NCBI GenBank assembly: GCA_963969595.1 | Contig: OZ018408.1 | Span: 11,715,823 to 11,779,822, forward strand | Direction: 5' to 3' | From: Neckera pumila | Lineage: Eukaryota; Streptophyta; Bryopsida; Hypnales; Neckeraceae | Length of the DNA: 64,000 bases | Shown: positions 35,311 through 47,038 of the stretch, piece after piece | Layout: every line of letters starts with the position of its first letter | Numbering within the stretch: the stretch's first letter is position 1 | Program-made: the position numbers and the translations under genes | The notes under the pieces: model-generated | What the model was told of the DNA's origin: nothing | What the model saw: the letters and a program-made list of their open reading frames with translations, nothing else | Databases searched by the model: none

Positions 35311-37930
35311 TGAATTGACATCCAAAGCATTTGATTGGGTTTGTAATAGCGATTGCACATCTAGGAACGAGGGGACTTGACCAGATTTTTGGCAATCCGA
35401 TGGCAATGGCCCACTTTGTGGAAACATACAAATTCTATTTGGGGTGTGAGTTGTAAGGCTAGAATCTTTCAAGTCCATCCCACTTACTAGTAGTGCATTC
35501 AATGTTTATTATGATGAGCGACATTGGTCATTGGATAATTAGATAATGTGACACTTTAAGGCAACCATGACACTTTTTCACCGGCTAGAGTCAGAAGCAA
35601 CACTAGATCCCATGCACATGCTTCCTATCCCATCTTCCTTGCAGGATTTGTATAGGATCCTAATTATGATGCAACATATTCATTGTTATGTGCGATTGCC
35701 CACCAGTGTGACGAGGGAGAATGGATTAGGGCAATTAAAAGGGCGAGAACAATGGACAAATTTGACCTTGCTAGAGCTAAAAGAGTAATTTGCAATATTT
35801 ATTTCTTGATTTATTTACATGGGAATAAAGCCTTTGCCTACAATATAAAACTATTGGAGTGTGGACTCGCCCGTATTGCATTATGAAGTGGTTCCAATCA
35901 TCATGTCTTACAAAAGATGTGAGGCAATCCTTTGATGTCTGTATTTGGTCAATACTTCAATAGAATCCAGTAGACCGTAACTCCGTAAGATTCAAAAAGC
36001 CCTCTAAGAAGCCACAAAGCTAGAAGACAAAACAATATCCTTTAAAAGTCTATAAGGCAGGTGTGGAGAGAATAGATTGGGACAGAGGTTCTTCAAGAAG
36101 GAACAAGTGGTTTAGAAGAAATTGGTCAAAGTATAGGCCCTAAACAAGAGGCGGACAATGATGATGTAGAGGCCAACGTGAACTTTGAAGACCGCATTAC
36201 AAATAGAGAGACACAACGATCACCACAAGGGGACTCTGAATACAAAGATGAGGGTAAAGGAGTTGCACATTTTTAGTTGCTCAAGGGCATTAAGGTCCTC
36301 AAGCATTAAGGTCCCCAATTCCGACGGGTGGTTAAGGCCAATCGCCATAAGGCTAATGTTGGTCAATAAGTTGGCATATTATAAACCAAATGGCTCATGG
36401 ATCATTTTGTTCAAATTATCTATGCTATGGAGAAAATAGTGATGATTGACGGTTTTGATTATATTGTAAGAAGGCAAATACTATAATAGCATCCGCTTGC
36501 ACATGCTAAACAAGCCGTGTCAATTTGCTAATTTTCAAGGCCTTTTTCATCAATCTCCACTCAAAATTGTCATCTGTAATGCAAAGTGCAAAAAAATTTA
36601 GAATTTGTTTCTTTTTGCATATATAACCTTAGGATCTTACACTAAATTAGTTTAGAAATGACTATGTAGAAGGAATTTCAAAAACTTTGACTGCATGGAT
36701 TACAAAATATTTGCATTTGAAGATCCGTGCCCATTAACAATAGTCATGGATTACAATTCAAATTGCAAGTGGTAGATAAGTGTATCAAGTTTAATACATC
36801 TTCAATGTGAACTCACAATTTTCAACGTCACTCAATACTAGTTACCATGGTCACCGTTCATATAATTTTTCCTTAGAAGATACAGAAAGAATCAACTTAC
36901 AACAGGCAAAAGGACAATAAACTGGTTAACAGTGCCCAATGCCAGTCTTCGCAACATAGCATGTTTTGAACCAAAAAAATGTATCAAAACTGAAAAATGT
37001 TAGAAGTTACAATGATCAAGAAGGGAGAAATGCTCTCACAATATTTACACTAATAATTATTAACAAAAAAACTTCTTCAACGTAAGAGGCACAAGAACTT
37101 CATCTATACCTGAAGTAATCTAGGAATGAAGATGGCAGTAGGGCGCTCTGCAAATCGAGGCTCATCCGAGTCAAGAATTTCAGGTAAATCCTCAGAAATC
37201 TGCACTTCCACCCCATCGACAGTCAACTATCTTTGGTCTCAAGATTTTGCTAAAAGTCAACTTGTATTCCATTGTCCTAATAAGCATTGCTCTTGCAATG
37301 ACAAGAAACTCTTTCGCTAACTCCAACCTCCTTCTTTTAAGACACAGGTCGACTTAATGACGGATAACCAACATTTGCAATCCTAATCATACTTTAGTAC
37401 AGGCTCAAAAAGAAATCTGAGAATGAAGATCATGACACCATACTCTGGTGATCAAGAAATATGATTTCAAAATTGTACTGTGCTGCAATTTTTAGGGTTT
37501 TCAGAGAGATATTTGCAAGTAAATGTCATTCAGATGAGGTGAATTTATACCGGCAGCCAGTGCACCAAGACCTCAAATGTTAACTTGAGGGAAGAGACTA
37601 CACCTTGAAAAGAGCACCAAGCGCACCCTCCATGTGGTTGCACCAAGCGCACCCTCCATGTAGTTGTAGCATTGCTGTCAAGGCATTGAACTAGTGTCTG
37701 AAGAACTTCTAGCCAATCCTCAACACTCACTATAGTACCAACAGTTGTTCATACCCCAAAATCCGGGGACCCAAGACAGGGCAGTTCTTCTGCCTTAATA
37801 TATTGAAGGTGAGAGGGTTGAATTAATTGATGAATGCTCTTCAAATTATTCTTCAACAACAATCCTGCCGCTTGACAAATATTGGCAACATCTCCCTATA
37901 ATTGATGAGAAGATTCATTAGGAAGAATCG
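35311..37930. other. Intergenic DNA of unclear origin
   Basis: Composition at 35330-36450 is slightly higher in GC and might be a captured gene fragment, but no frame gives a recognisable protein. 36590-36730 is another diverged copy of the repeat seen at 30560-30680. 37560-37720 holds a short tandem duplication (CAAGCGCACCCTCCATGTGG, then again with TAG). Confidence 0.35.
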
Positions 37931-38438
37931 GAGCCCTCAAAGGGGCTGTGAGTGAGGGGAACGAGGGAACAACAACTGATTTTTTTTTTTTTTTTTCAAT
38001 TTTCAACAAAAAAAAAAAAAAAAAAAAAAAAAATTCCCCCTCTAGCGAACGGGAGAGCCTGGACAGCGCCCGACACTGGCACTAAACCTTATTTTTTAAT
38101 ATTCTTAAAAACATAAAAATAATTAATTTAAATTTTTTTTTTTTTTGAATGTGATGTGGCACCATGGCAGCTTCCTAATTTGAGAATTAGTTTATTTTAA
38201 TTATTTTATTATTATTTTAATTATTATTTTAATATTTTTAATTTTTTATATTATTATTTTATTATTAATTTGTATTTTTTTAATTTTTAAATTATAATAT
38301 TAATATTATATTAATATTATAAATTTCTAAAATTTCTAAAAATGAACCCCCTGTTCAAGAACACAAGAGTTCACCTCAAAGGGGCTGCACCTCCCTAAGG
38401 GAAACTCCTCAAAGGGAAGCAGCCCCTTTGAGGGTTGC
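37931..38438. mobile_element. Fold-back element with CCCTCAAAGGGGCTG ends (~508 bp)
   Basis: The left end is GAGCCCTCAAAGGGGCTGTG. The right end, inverted, is GGCAACCCTCAAAGGGGCTG. Close to the right end, 38374-38388 and 38419-38433 form a perfect 15-bp stem (CCTCAAAGGGGCTGC). The interior contains a poly-T/poly-A hairpin at 37980-38034 and very AT-rich DNA. It is a non-coding MITE or fold-back element, possibly of the same superfamily as the CAGCCC element. Confidence 0.5.
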
Positions 38439-38541
38439 CATTTTTTGTAATGGATGAACTTTCTGCAATATTATGAACTACGCATATTGACAGTTTATCC
38501 AAAGAAATGCATAAAGTCCCACAGATGACCAGATTATTGAA

Positions 38542-38895
38542 ATGGCCACCATATTTTCATCAACTCCCTTAACACCACCAACTCTACCATCAGCTCCACC
38601 GATTCCAATTAACCAAGACAGTGGTCCAATCTTTTATCTCCTAATTGTTACATCATCAATTGTGATTGATGAGGTATCACCATCGGCATCTTCTTCTTCT
38701 ACACTAAAATCTAATGTTGCTGCTACTGAAGAGAGCGATGGCCAATGTGTGGATTGCTGGGATGCCAAAGTAGAAGTTGGATGCATTCCGTATGGCCTTT
38801 TGGTAGGTTGCATGGATTGCCTTGCGGAGATCAAGGCCAAGGACTGGAGTTGCTTTGTGTGCCATGCTCCCATTCAGTATATGATCAAGGTGTAG
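38542..38895 (+). pseudogene. Degenerate RING-finger C-terminus resembling XBAT-type E3 ligases
   Basis: A 117-codon frame: Pro/Ser-rich start, then a RING-like segment at residues ~69-112 with CVDC, CIPYGLLVGCMDCL, EIKAKDWSC and FVCHAPI. Plant ankyrin-RING E3 ligases of the XBAT31/34/35 group end in a similar CVVC...CIPCGH..GCM.CL...CP.C.API segment. Here the two metal ligands expected at the CGH position are Y and L (YGLL), and the proline of the last CPxC knuckle is F. Zinc binding and E2 recruitment are therefore probably lost. The upstream ankyrin part is absent and the surroundings are transposon DNA. I infer a captured or duplicated last exon that has decayed; a divergent expressed gene is less likely. 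Confidence 0.5.
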
Positions 38896-39476
38896 GCTGT
38901 AATGTTGTTTTGAAGGTGTTGCACACAGGTCTTTGTCATTTGGTTGGTTATTGCGTATCTTTTTTGTAAAGTAGCTGTAATTTTGAGTAGAGTAGACTGT
39001 CTCATTTGATTCCATCTATAGTAGGTTTTCACTTCGTAGAAGCTACTATGTATTTTGGGACACACACAACAGCATTAGCCCATCTGTTGTGCCGGATAAT
39101 TGTTTGGCTCTAGCTGCTGTAAGTTGTAGGCATTTCAAATGCTTGCCATTCTATTTAGAAGAGCCTTTCTCTAAGTATTAGTATCAAGAAAAGCATTCAA
39201 GTTTACATGTGCAACCAAATGTGAGGAGCTAGATATCTTCCTACTTTTGAGCAATAACAACAAAGCTTGTGAAAAGAACCTTTCTACTGACACAAGATGA
39301 GGACCATCATTTGACATAATGCCAGTTAGAGATTGTGGTTTCTACCTAATCTATAGTTGCCTAATCCAACCCAGCCCACAACATTTCGTTCATCATATTG
39401 AGCATATCACTAGTGATTTCAAAATCACTTGGCCCCCATGGTGACCCTAGTGAAAGAGGCAAAACGTCAAAAACTA
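38896..39476. other. Flank of the RING pseudogene, no gene seen
   Basis: Probably the former 3' UTR of the RING gene copy followed by intergenic DNA. Short overlapping frames only. Confidence 0.4.
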
Positions 39477-39477
39477 A

Positions 39478-40441
39478 AGTAGCTGGGATAATAAGAGATG
39501 CATCCGCATAAAATTGACCTTCCTTCAAAGTCAAACTTTGCATACAAGCTAGAATACATTGCCGTGGATATAGGTTGGAATTGTTCACATTTCCAGATAG
39601 CTAAAGTCGTAGAGTTGCCTGCATTGCTGGAGTCCAAGGTAGTTGACATGTTGGAACTCGTTGCAATGCTGTAGCCCCTTGCCACCTCTCGATGAACTAT
39701 ATTCTGTGCTCTCCTATCAACATTGGCAATGATGACAATCCGCGTCTGCTCCCCGGAACACTCAAGCCAAAATTGGGCATCTTGCCGCAACTAAGAAAGC
39801 CCCTCAAATACCCCTACCTCAAAAACAATGCTAGGCTAATTTGACTCTAAATTCCTAGACCTCGGCTTGAAAGAGTCATCAGCTTCCTTCATTCTCTGTG
39901 TACCTCTAAAGCGGGCGGATTTCAAAGTATACATTGAATAAATGTGGCCAACCCAAGCCTGGACCGCTTCAATAAAATTTCCTTGCAACAAGCCTGTGCA
40001 TATCTCATGGGTTACACCCACCATAAACTTCAAGATGAAAACCTCCTCAACAGAGTTGTATAGAATTGTCATTTTTGGAACATCACTCCGGATCTCATCG
40101 ATGTTGGAGATATCCCTCATCTGCACATGCATGAATCCCAAATATTGTGATTTTCCCTCCATGTCTCCCTCCATCAAGTCTGCAGAGAAGTCCTTGCAAA
40201 TCTCCTTGAAACCATAAAGGATTCCAAAGGAGTGAGAATGAACAATGCCAAATTCCTCACAAGCTTCGGCATCCCTCAAAAAATGACAACCATAAGAAGA
40301 GGTCTCATACCTCACCTCATCATCATCAAGTAGTACCATCTGCACCACAAATAACAGAACATCATGAGTTTGTGCCAAATCACCAAATTGCAACTCAACT
40401 CCCAATAAAACATGGTCAGCACAAACCATTGCATTGCACAC
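39478..40441 (-). pseudogene. Unrecognised protein gene with two in-frame TAG stops (fungal-looking family)
   Basis: One minus-strand frame stays open from 40441 to about 39480 except for two TAG codons, one after FKPRSRNLESN and one 13 codons later, just before LRQDAQFWLECSGEQTRIVI. Between them lies PSIVFEVGVFEGLS. The layout P-hydrophobic-EVG, then L..D..FWL..SG..T.IVI, recalls large families of uncharacterised fungal proteins with a nuclease-like (PD-(D/E)XK/Uma2-type) core; this is from memory. A pyrimidine-rich GCAG acceptor stands directly before ATG at 40342, so the 5' part (40343-40441) may be intron. An alternative is that the TAG-bearing segment is a short intron, with donor GAG|GTAGGGG and acceptor TTTCTTAG. 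This would remove one stop but not the other. Decay is therefore the better reading. Confidence 0.5.
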
Positions 40442-40569
40442 AAGTAAATTGGTATCTACACTCGGAGATGAAAAAAGAACATCTGACTAGAACAACAAAA
40501 ATACACAATAGAATTACACTAGCAACTTCTTGTTATTAGTGTCCGATTGTGACACAAGCAGCTCTAAGT

Positions 40570-40705
40570 AATCCCACTACACCTCCACCAAAATATCAAC
40601 TCCCCCATTGAGTCAATTTTCAATGATACTCACACTGCTACCTCCTTCCCACCCTCACGTAGCAAACCTCAGCTAACAATCACCAATTTGGAAAATAGAC
40701 TAAAT
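40570..40705 (+). repeat. Direct repeat, first copy
   Basis: Contains CCACTACACCTCCACCAAAA, TCAATTTTCAATGATACTCA, CTACCTCCTTCCCACCCTCA, CGTAGCAAACCTCA and CTAACAATCACCAATTTGGA. The same words in the same order are at 41360-41495. The copy lies upstream of the minus-strand pseudogene. Confidence 0.65.
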
Positions 40706-41359
40706 CACATTCTGCTATCTTAGTCGAGTTCCAAAACCCTAACCCAGTCCAGCTATCTCAAGGCAACAGAATGGCAATTCATTGATTTTGTATAAAACAT
40801 CAATTGGCAAGGAAAAGCGAACAAGTGGATCTTCCATACCTTGGTCAAGCCGAAAGGTCGGACGCAAAGCAAGTGTCAGTATTGGATGGCTACGACAGGA
40901 AAGCACTGGTTTACAAACACCCTGTCCAATGTAAGTTGTTGCACTGCACGCAAATAAATTGTGATTCCAACGCCAAATGATGAAAGCACTCCCCCAACAC
41001 CCTCCATAAGAACTCGAGCGTTAGAACCAGGGTGTTTTTTTTCATTTTTGAAGAAGTGCCATGGTGGCGACATAAAATGTTATAGTGGTGCTCCAAATTG
41101 CAACATTCATCCATTTATTGGATGTATAGTATGGTTTTCATCCACAATTAGGCGATTTCATTCAATATATTTTTTAATTTCAAAGTTGTTTGGCGATTTT
41201 ATCCAATTTTTTTGGCATTTTTTATAACCTTTTTTAGCCAGATTTTTTTTTCTGGTGCAATCTGGCTCCAAAAAGCCAAAAAAAAAGCCTTGATTGGAAC
41301 CTCCCATACAACACTCAATTTATATAACTGCGTACAAACCGATGACAGACTCGGACCCC
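40706..41359. other. Spacer between direct repeats, no gene seen
   Basis: Contains small overlapping frames on the minus strand (around 40876-41114) without motifs, and a T-rich tract at 41150-41290. It may represent the promoter or first exon region of the neighbouring pseudogene. Confidence 0.35.
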
Positions 41360-41495
41360 AACTACACCTCTAATAGGAATTCAGCTCCCACGTTCAATCA
41401 ACTCTCGGTGATACTCACATTGATACCTCCCTCCCACCCTCACGTAACAAACCTCAACTAACAATCACCAATTCAGAAAAAAGACTAAAAATTGA
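41360..41495 (+). repeat. Direct repeat, second copy
   Basis: Matches 40570-40705 (ACCTCCCTCCCACCCTCACG, AACAAACCTCAACTAACAAT, CACCAATTCAGAAAA) at a distance of about 790 bases. Either a local tandem duplication or the two ends of a small direct-repeat element. Confidence 0.6.
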
Positions 41496-41573
41496 CAACC
41501 AAACACATGAAGAATTTGTGCTACTAGCCAAGGCAAATCCTTCAAGGGTTAGTTCCCACTTTAACCCATTCCT

Positions 41574-42323
41574 TTAACCCCTAAAGGACCAAACACTGTT
41601 TTTTGGCAACATAGCAATTTTGGGCAGCTCACTACGAACGGAGTTTTTATTTTTTTTCTTTGAAAATTTCACAAAACATGTGCCCAAGGAGTAGATTTAA
41701 GGTCCAACAATTTTCATAACTTTTGACTACACGGTTAAAAAGTTATTGCATGATATGTAATTTTCCGCGTTCGGTGAGCAGCCTAGGCAGCTCAAAAAAG
41801 TCCTTCAAAAATCACTTTTTTGAAAAATGAAAAAGTTGGAAGTGGTTCTAAGGAAACATTTAAGAATAGAAAAGTTTGAATCACTCCATTTTTTTTAATG
41901 AGGTGAGAGTTGTTAAGAATTCCAATTTGTAGGTAGGTATGGAGTCTCTAGATTCTAAACCTACCCACAAACTCAAACTTTTAATAACTCTCACCTCATT
42001 AAATAAAAATGGAGTGGTTCAAACTTTTTCACTCTTAAATTTTTCTTTAGAACCACTTCCAATTTTTTCATTTTTCAAAAAAGTGATTTTTGAAGGACTT
42101 TTTTGAGCTGCCCGAGTTGCCCACCAAACGCAAAAAATTACATATCATGCAATAACTTTTTAACCGTGTAGTCAAAAATTATGAAAATTGTTGGACCTTA
42201 AAGCTACTCCTTGGACACATGTTTTGTGAAATTTTCAAAGAAAAAAAATAAAAACTCCGTTTGTAATGAGCTGCCCAAAATCGTTGTGGTACCAAAAAAC
42301 GGTGTTTGGTCCTTTAGGGTTAA
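41574..42323. repeat. Near-perfect 750-bp fold-back (two ~350-bp arms)
   Basis: The left arm starts TTAACCCCTAAAGGACCAAA and the right arm ends TTTGGTCCTTTAGGGTTAAC. The arms pair through GGGCAGCTCACTACRAACGG, GGAGTAG.TTTAAGGTCCAAC, AACTTTTGACTACACGG.TAA, CATGATATGTAATTTT and AAAAATCACTTTTTTGAAAA to a central loop of about 40-50 bases at 41925-41970. Arms are related to repeat R at 31080-31420. No coding frame. Confidence 0.85.
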
Positions 42324-42329
42324 CATTTA

Positions 42330-42577
42330 TACAAGCTAAGGGCAGCTATAGTTTATTGACTTTGGTTTGATTTCAATATTCTCTAATATTCAAAAGTAAG
42401 AAGTTGCTACTCAAAAAGCAGAATGTAAAGTTCAAGATACTCGTTAATATCTAGATTCTTCTTTTGTAGATATATCTCCTTTGAGCTGCTTCAATTACAA
42501 CAAAGGAAATGACTCTGTGATTTACGCACATCAGAATCGTTTTACATTTTGTATACGGATTTGTCTATCTATGGATT
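42330..42577. other. Spacer between fold-back and LTR
   Basis: AT-rich, nothing recognisable; it may hold the insertion flank of the retrotransposon. Confidence 0.4.
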
Positions 42578-43247
42578 TGTTACGTATCTCCTACAATCCG
42601 TAACTTCAAATACCAATGAAAGCAAAATAAAGACCCAAATATAATTATTTAACACACGTTTCACAAGAGCTCAAACCACCTGACTATAGAGAGAGATCAA
42701 TCTCCAAAAGAGAGAGAGCCTCCTAACCCCGAGCTCTATCTTATATATCTAAAAAAGGCTAATAGTCTTTCTGATAGTCTAAGTCTTCTTTTCTATCTTT
42801 AGCTTTCTATTCTTGGTTCTATCTAGAACCATCCACTAAAGTAAATCTTAGTCATACTTAGAAGTATTCTAAGTATCTAGTCCTATCTCATCCAATCTTG
42901 ATCTTCTACTTGAAGTTGTCTAACTCCAAGTTCCATTACATTTGTCATCCAAGTGTAATTGTTGAGCTCCACTTCACAAATCCATCATTTGGAGATGTTT
43001 ATCCAATGCACTTGTCATCCAATTGGAGTTGCCTAACTCCAATGCATAAATCCATCATTGGAAGATCTCTATCTCCAATCAAATTCTGCTTATCCACTAA
43101 TTCACATTACATTGTGAATTAGTTATCCATCAATGCATTGATCCATCTCTAGTCATCTTGACTAATCATCATTCATCATCTCTAGTAATCTTGCCAATTA
43201 TCATTCATCTATCAATGCACTCATCTATCAGAGGGGCATGACACAAT
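42578..43247 (-). mobile_element. 3' LTR of a Ty3/gypsy element (~670 bp)
   Basis: On the minus strand a polypurine tract (CAAGGGGAGA at 43248-43257) is followed by TGTGTCATGCCCCTCTGATA, the expected start of a 3' LTR. The likely end is ...GGAGATACGTAACA at 42578, giving TG...CA termini. Inside are short repeated words on the TAACTCCAA / CATCCAATTGG theme. No 5' LTR is seen in the window, so the element is truncated. Confidence 0.6.
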
Positions 43248-43257
43248 CTCCCCTTGA

Positions 43258-44700
43258 AAATCAGTCATTGTCCTCAATGACAAAGTTAGGGTAATCTTTT
43301 CGGAAGTCAATTTCTTGTTCCCAAGAAGCTTCATCTTTAGGATAATCTTTCCACTTAATCAACAATCTACGAAATGATTTAGTCCTTAGATTTTGCATAT
43401 CAATTTTTAGTATCTTCTCAAGTTCTGCAAGTAATGCTCCTTCAGGAGCAGCTTTAGGTTGAAGGAGTAGCTTTAGGAAGCTCAAGCAGAACATGATTAG
43501 GATCAGAAGCATATTTCCTCAACAAAATTACATAAAAAACATTGTGAATTTTCCAACTGCTAGGCAAGTTCAATTCATAAGCCACTGGTTCCAATCATTT
43601 AATAATACCAAATGGACCACAAAATCTAGATGACAATTTCTTAGACTTACCAAGTTTTAGTCCCGACCGTTGAGGTGTAACTATCAAAAATACTTTGTCA
43701 CCAACCTCAAATTCACGATGACTCATTTTTTTATCAACATAAAACTTTGTTCTATCTTGAGCACTTTTCAAACTCAACTTTACAGATTCAATGACTTCGT
43801 TTATATCTCTTATCATTTGCTTAACGCTTTCAATCTTTGAATTAGGAGTTGAAAGAGAAATTGGAGTTCTACATTCTTGGCCGTAGAGGGCAAAGAATGG
43901 ACTAACACCAATACTGCTATGAATTGTATAGTTATAAGAAAATTGTACTAAGTGAATCCACTTATCCCAAGAGTGTTGTTTCTTACCAACATACATTCTA
44001 AGCATATCTTCAAGTGTTTGATTAGTTCGTTCAGTTTGACCATGAGCCTCAGGATGATATTAAGCTGTACTAAGTCGAATCTTTGTTCCACATAGCTTAG
44101 AGATGACCAAAATTCACTCACAAACTTACGATCTCTATCTTTTATAATCTCTGAAGGGATGCCATGATTTTCAAAAACATATTTCATGAATAACTTGGCT
44201 ACACCTGAAATAGTGACAATAGTACTATAGGAATGAATCGCACAGATTTTGTCAATTCAACTACAACAAAGATGCTATCATAACTTGTTGGGGTTCTAGG
44301 TAGATCCACAATAAAATCCATAGTGATAGACTCCCATTTTAGATTTGAAATTCCAAGAGGTTTTAATGATCCAAGACTTTTTATTTGTCCAATCTTTGAC
44401 ATTTGACACTTCAAATACCTCTCCACATATCCTTTAATGTATTTTTTCATTCCCTGCCAATAATAGTGGCGTTTAATATCCATATAGGTCTGTTGAAAAC
44501 CTGGATGGCCTGTGATAGGTATGTCATGAAGATCATGCATGATATTGAGTCTAAATTTCCCTTGTTTGGGAATGCAGACTCTTGCATTATAATATAAGAC
44601 ACCGTTCTCTAGGACACATGCTTTATATTCTTCAATCTCTTCAATTGATCTATTTGCACAAGAAATCGAAGCATCAATGTTATAAATTTTTCATAATCAA
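43258..44700 (-). pseudogene. Ty3/gypsy chromovirus integrase-chromodomain remnant
   Basis: Several frames broken by stops and frameshifts line up in the order of a gypsy pol 3' end. The integrase zinc-binding region (44199-44540) has MHDLHDIPITGHPGFQQT and a damaged CLKC-type knuckle (YLKCQMSK). The catalytic core follows with MDFIVDLPRTPTSYDSIFVV, where the second acidic site reads VVVE instead of the usual VVVD. Next come NHGIPSEIIKDRDRKFVSEF (43948-44187) and WDKWIHLVQFSYNYTIHSS with a SPFFALYGQECRTPI motif. A GPF/Y motif (FCGPFGIIK) and a C-terminal chromodomain (RRLLIKWKDYPKDEASWEQE) complete it. The element belongs to the Tekay/Reina/CRM-type chromoviruses of plants. Reverse transcriptase and gag are missing upstream, so it is 5' truncated and dead. 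Confidence 0.85.
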
Positions 44701-47035
44701 TTTTAGAGGACCCCATCCTAGCAATTGTTATATCAAGAGCAATCTTGGAACAAAACCCTAGTACTGCAAAGATTCTTCATGAATAAGCCTTTAATCTCGG
44801 TCGTTTGTCATATAATAGTTTTTAGGTTTTCATACAAGATGTTTTCTGAAAGCAGCCAAAAGGAACTGATACCAACTTAATGCTACACCATTTGCTAGTC
44901 AAGGTGGAATATGCTATGACAACCAAATGAATAGAGACTTTTGCTATATGCACATCTCCTCCTAGGGTGGAAGTAAATCACAACAAGTAGACGATGATCA
45001 ATGACCAACAAAGACATTCAAGTGATTATGAATTTGAATCAGGTATCGTCACTTTATGTATCTATCCCTGGCATGAGTTTGGGAGTTTATTGACTCTTGC
45101 AAATTCAGGCAAATAGGGCAAATAAAATAGAACTACGGACTGGTATCAAATGCAGCTTCAAGATTTAGATTTTTTATGATCAAGACGAAGGCATCCCAAA
45201 ATTAGCATGCAGAGTTTGTCACAAACTGAGTAAGTTTGAACACTCACTTGAACCAGGCACCCCAAAGCTTGGTGTTCTTGAAGTGGTGCCCATGAATGAG
45301 TTCCTCTGTCTTCAAATCCTCCAAGCTCATGAAACTCTTCACATGTCGTTTAAACTTACAAGTGTGGCAGCACACTACATTCTCCTACTACGACTCTAAT
45401 GCATGAATTTGTCGTCGTGGTGGAGTGCTGCCAAACAAACACAAGGTTCTATGAGCAATTTCAACCTCCAAATTACATTGGAATATTGAAATATTTTCCA
45501 AGTGTACACTAGGTTTTAAATTTTAAATTTCATCAAATATCAATATCTATGACTAGGGTACGGAGCCAATCATTGTGCATTTAAGGTTCCTTAGTAAATT
45601 TCTAAAATTATATGCCACCAACCTAGCTAACATTAAAAACCCACCAAGCCAAGTAAATTAACTTCACAATGCAATTTACAAAATCCAATTTCAAAATTCC
45701 ATTTCATTAAAAATTGTACAATAACACACGGGTGTATTTTAGGCCTTTGAATTGTCTTGGATCCATTCAATGCCCACCCTATTGCGCAAGAGCCCCTATC
45801 CTTGCGCATCTTGACCCCACACAAAGTTTTAAAGTTTTATTTGAGACTCGTTTCTTTTTGCTAAACACAAGTCTTGCACTCAAACCCCAGCCGGGTTTCA
45901 AACCTTAAATTCCATCCAAAATTTGCAAGTTTCTTAGTAAATAACGCTCAACACAATTTCTTGAAAAGTCTCCACAAAACCAACAACCAACTAAATAACT
46001 TGCATATGTCTGAGATGTTTGTAAATGATGCAAATCCGAATTAGCAATTACAAACCAGTCTATAACACCGAAATTGAGTAAAAACGGCACATATTTCTCT
46101 TTAAGAAACTATAGTAGAATATACAGCAGCAAGAAAAACCAGAATCTTGCGTTTCCAGTCTCTTACCACCATTGTCCTTCATCGTCCTTCACCGCACCTT
46201 CATTGCACCTTCATCGGCAAGTCTGGCACGTTAGGTTCCTCTTTCCACAATCATCACCAATCCTTGTATCAACATCGAGGTGTCAGATATTTGCCAGCAA
46301 AATGCCAGAGACAGTGTCCGCACTAAACCCTAATGCATCAATAGTGATAGGGTCCTGCGCACCAATAGAGCTTCCTACCCTATATTGGAAAGCACCAAAA
46401 ACAGCGCATTCTTGAATCGAAGGCCCTTCTTCCAACATTTGCAACATGTCAGGGGCAAGAGTACATGTAGAGAAATGTAATCATTGAAGCCCTTCCACTC
46501 TTAATTTAAGCTTGCTAGTAAGCAACAGCATATCCCCAGCCATGTGCCAAACCTCAATAGTAATTTTTAACCTTACAAATTAAAATCCATACCGTAAAAC
46601 CTTAAGACTCCAGCTCCCACCGATGATTCCCTCATCAACTTGTCGTCTTATTCAGCTCCCAAACAAATTGAAAACCCCAAACCTCGAAACCAAGACATTC
46701 TCAATCAGCCCCATCGGATATCGAATTGAAGGTAAGAGAAGGTAAAACACGGCGACACTCCACGACACCAACTCCAAGTTCTAGCATAGCAAAGATAAAA
46801 GCCACAATTAAGACACACAGTATTTGATTTCACTGACCTCGAGATGGATAAAACGTGCTCTGCGCTCGCCTGGAATTGAAAAGGGGATGCAATTGTGTGG
46901 CCGTATGTAGCCTAGTAGGAGTAGTAAATTGCACGTCTGGACAAGCAATGGCGTCATCCGGGAAGGTACAATGGCGCAAAGGCGATGAAGGGGTTTGACT
47001 AGGGTTTGATGAGTCGAGGACCTTGCCAACATTAC
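44701..47035. other. Intergenic DNA with possible small gene relics
   Basis: On the minus strand at about 45236-45390 a short stretch reads VVCCHTCKFKRHVKSFMSLE followed by DLKTEELIHGHHFKNTKLWG. It looks protein-like but is flanked by stops and matches no family I know. Around 46140-46420 and 46830-47030 GC content rises and a TAGGGTTTGA motif is present, as near a gene start, yet no consistent exon chain was found. Confidence 0.3.
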
Positions 47036-47038
47036 TTA

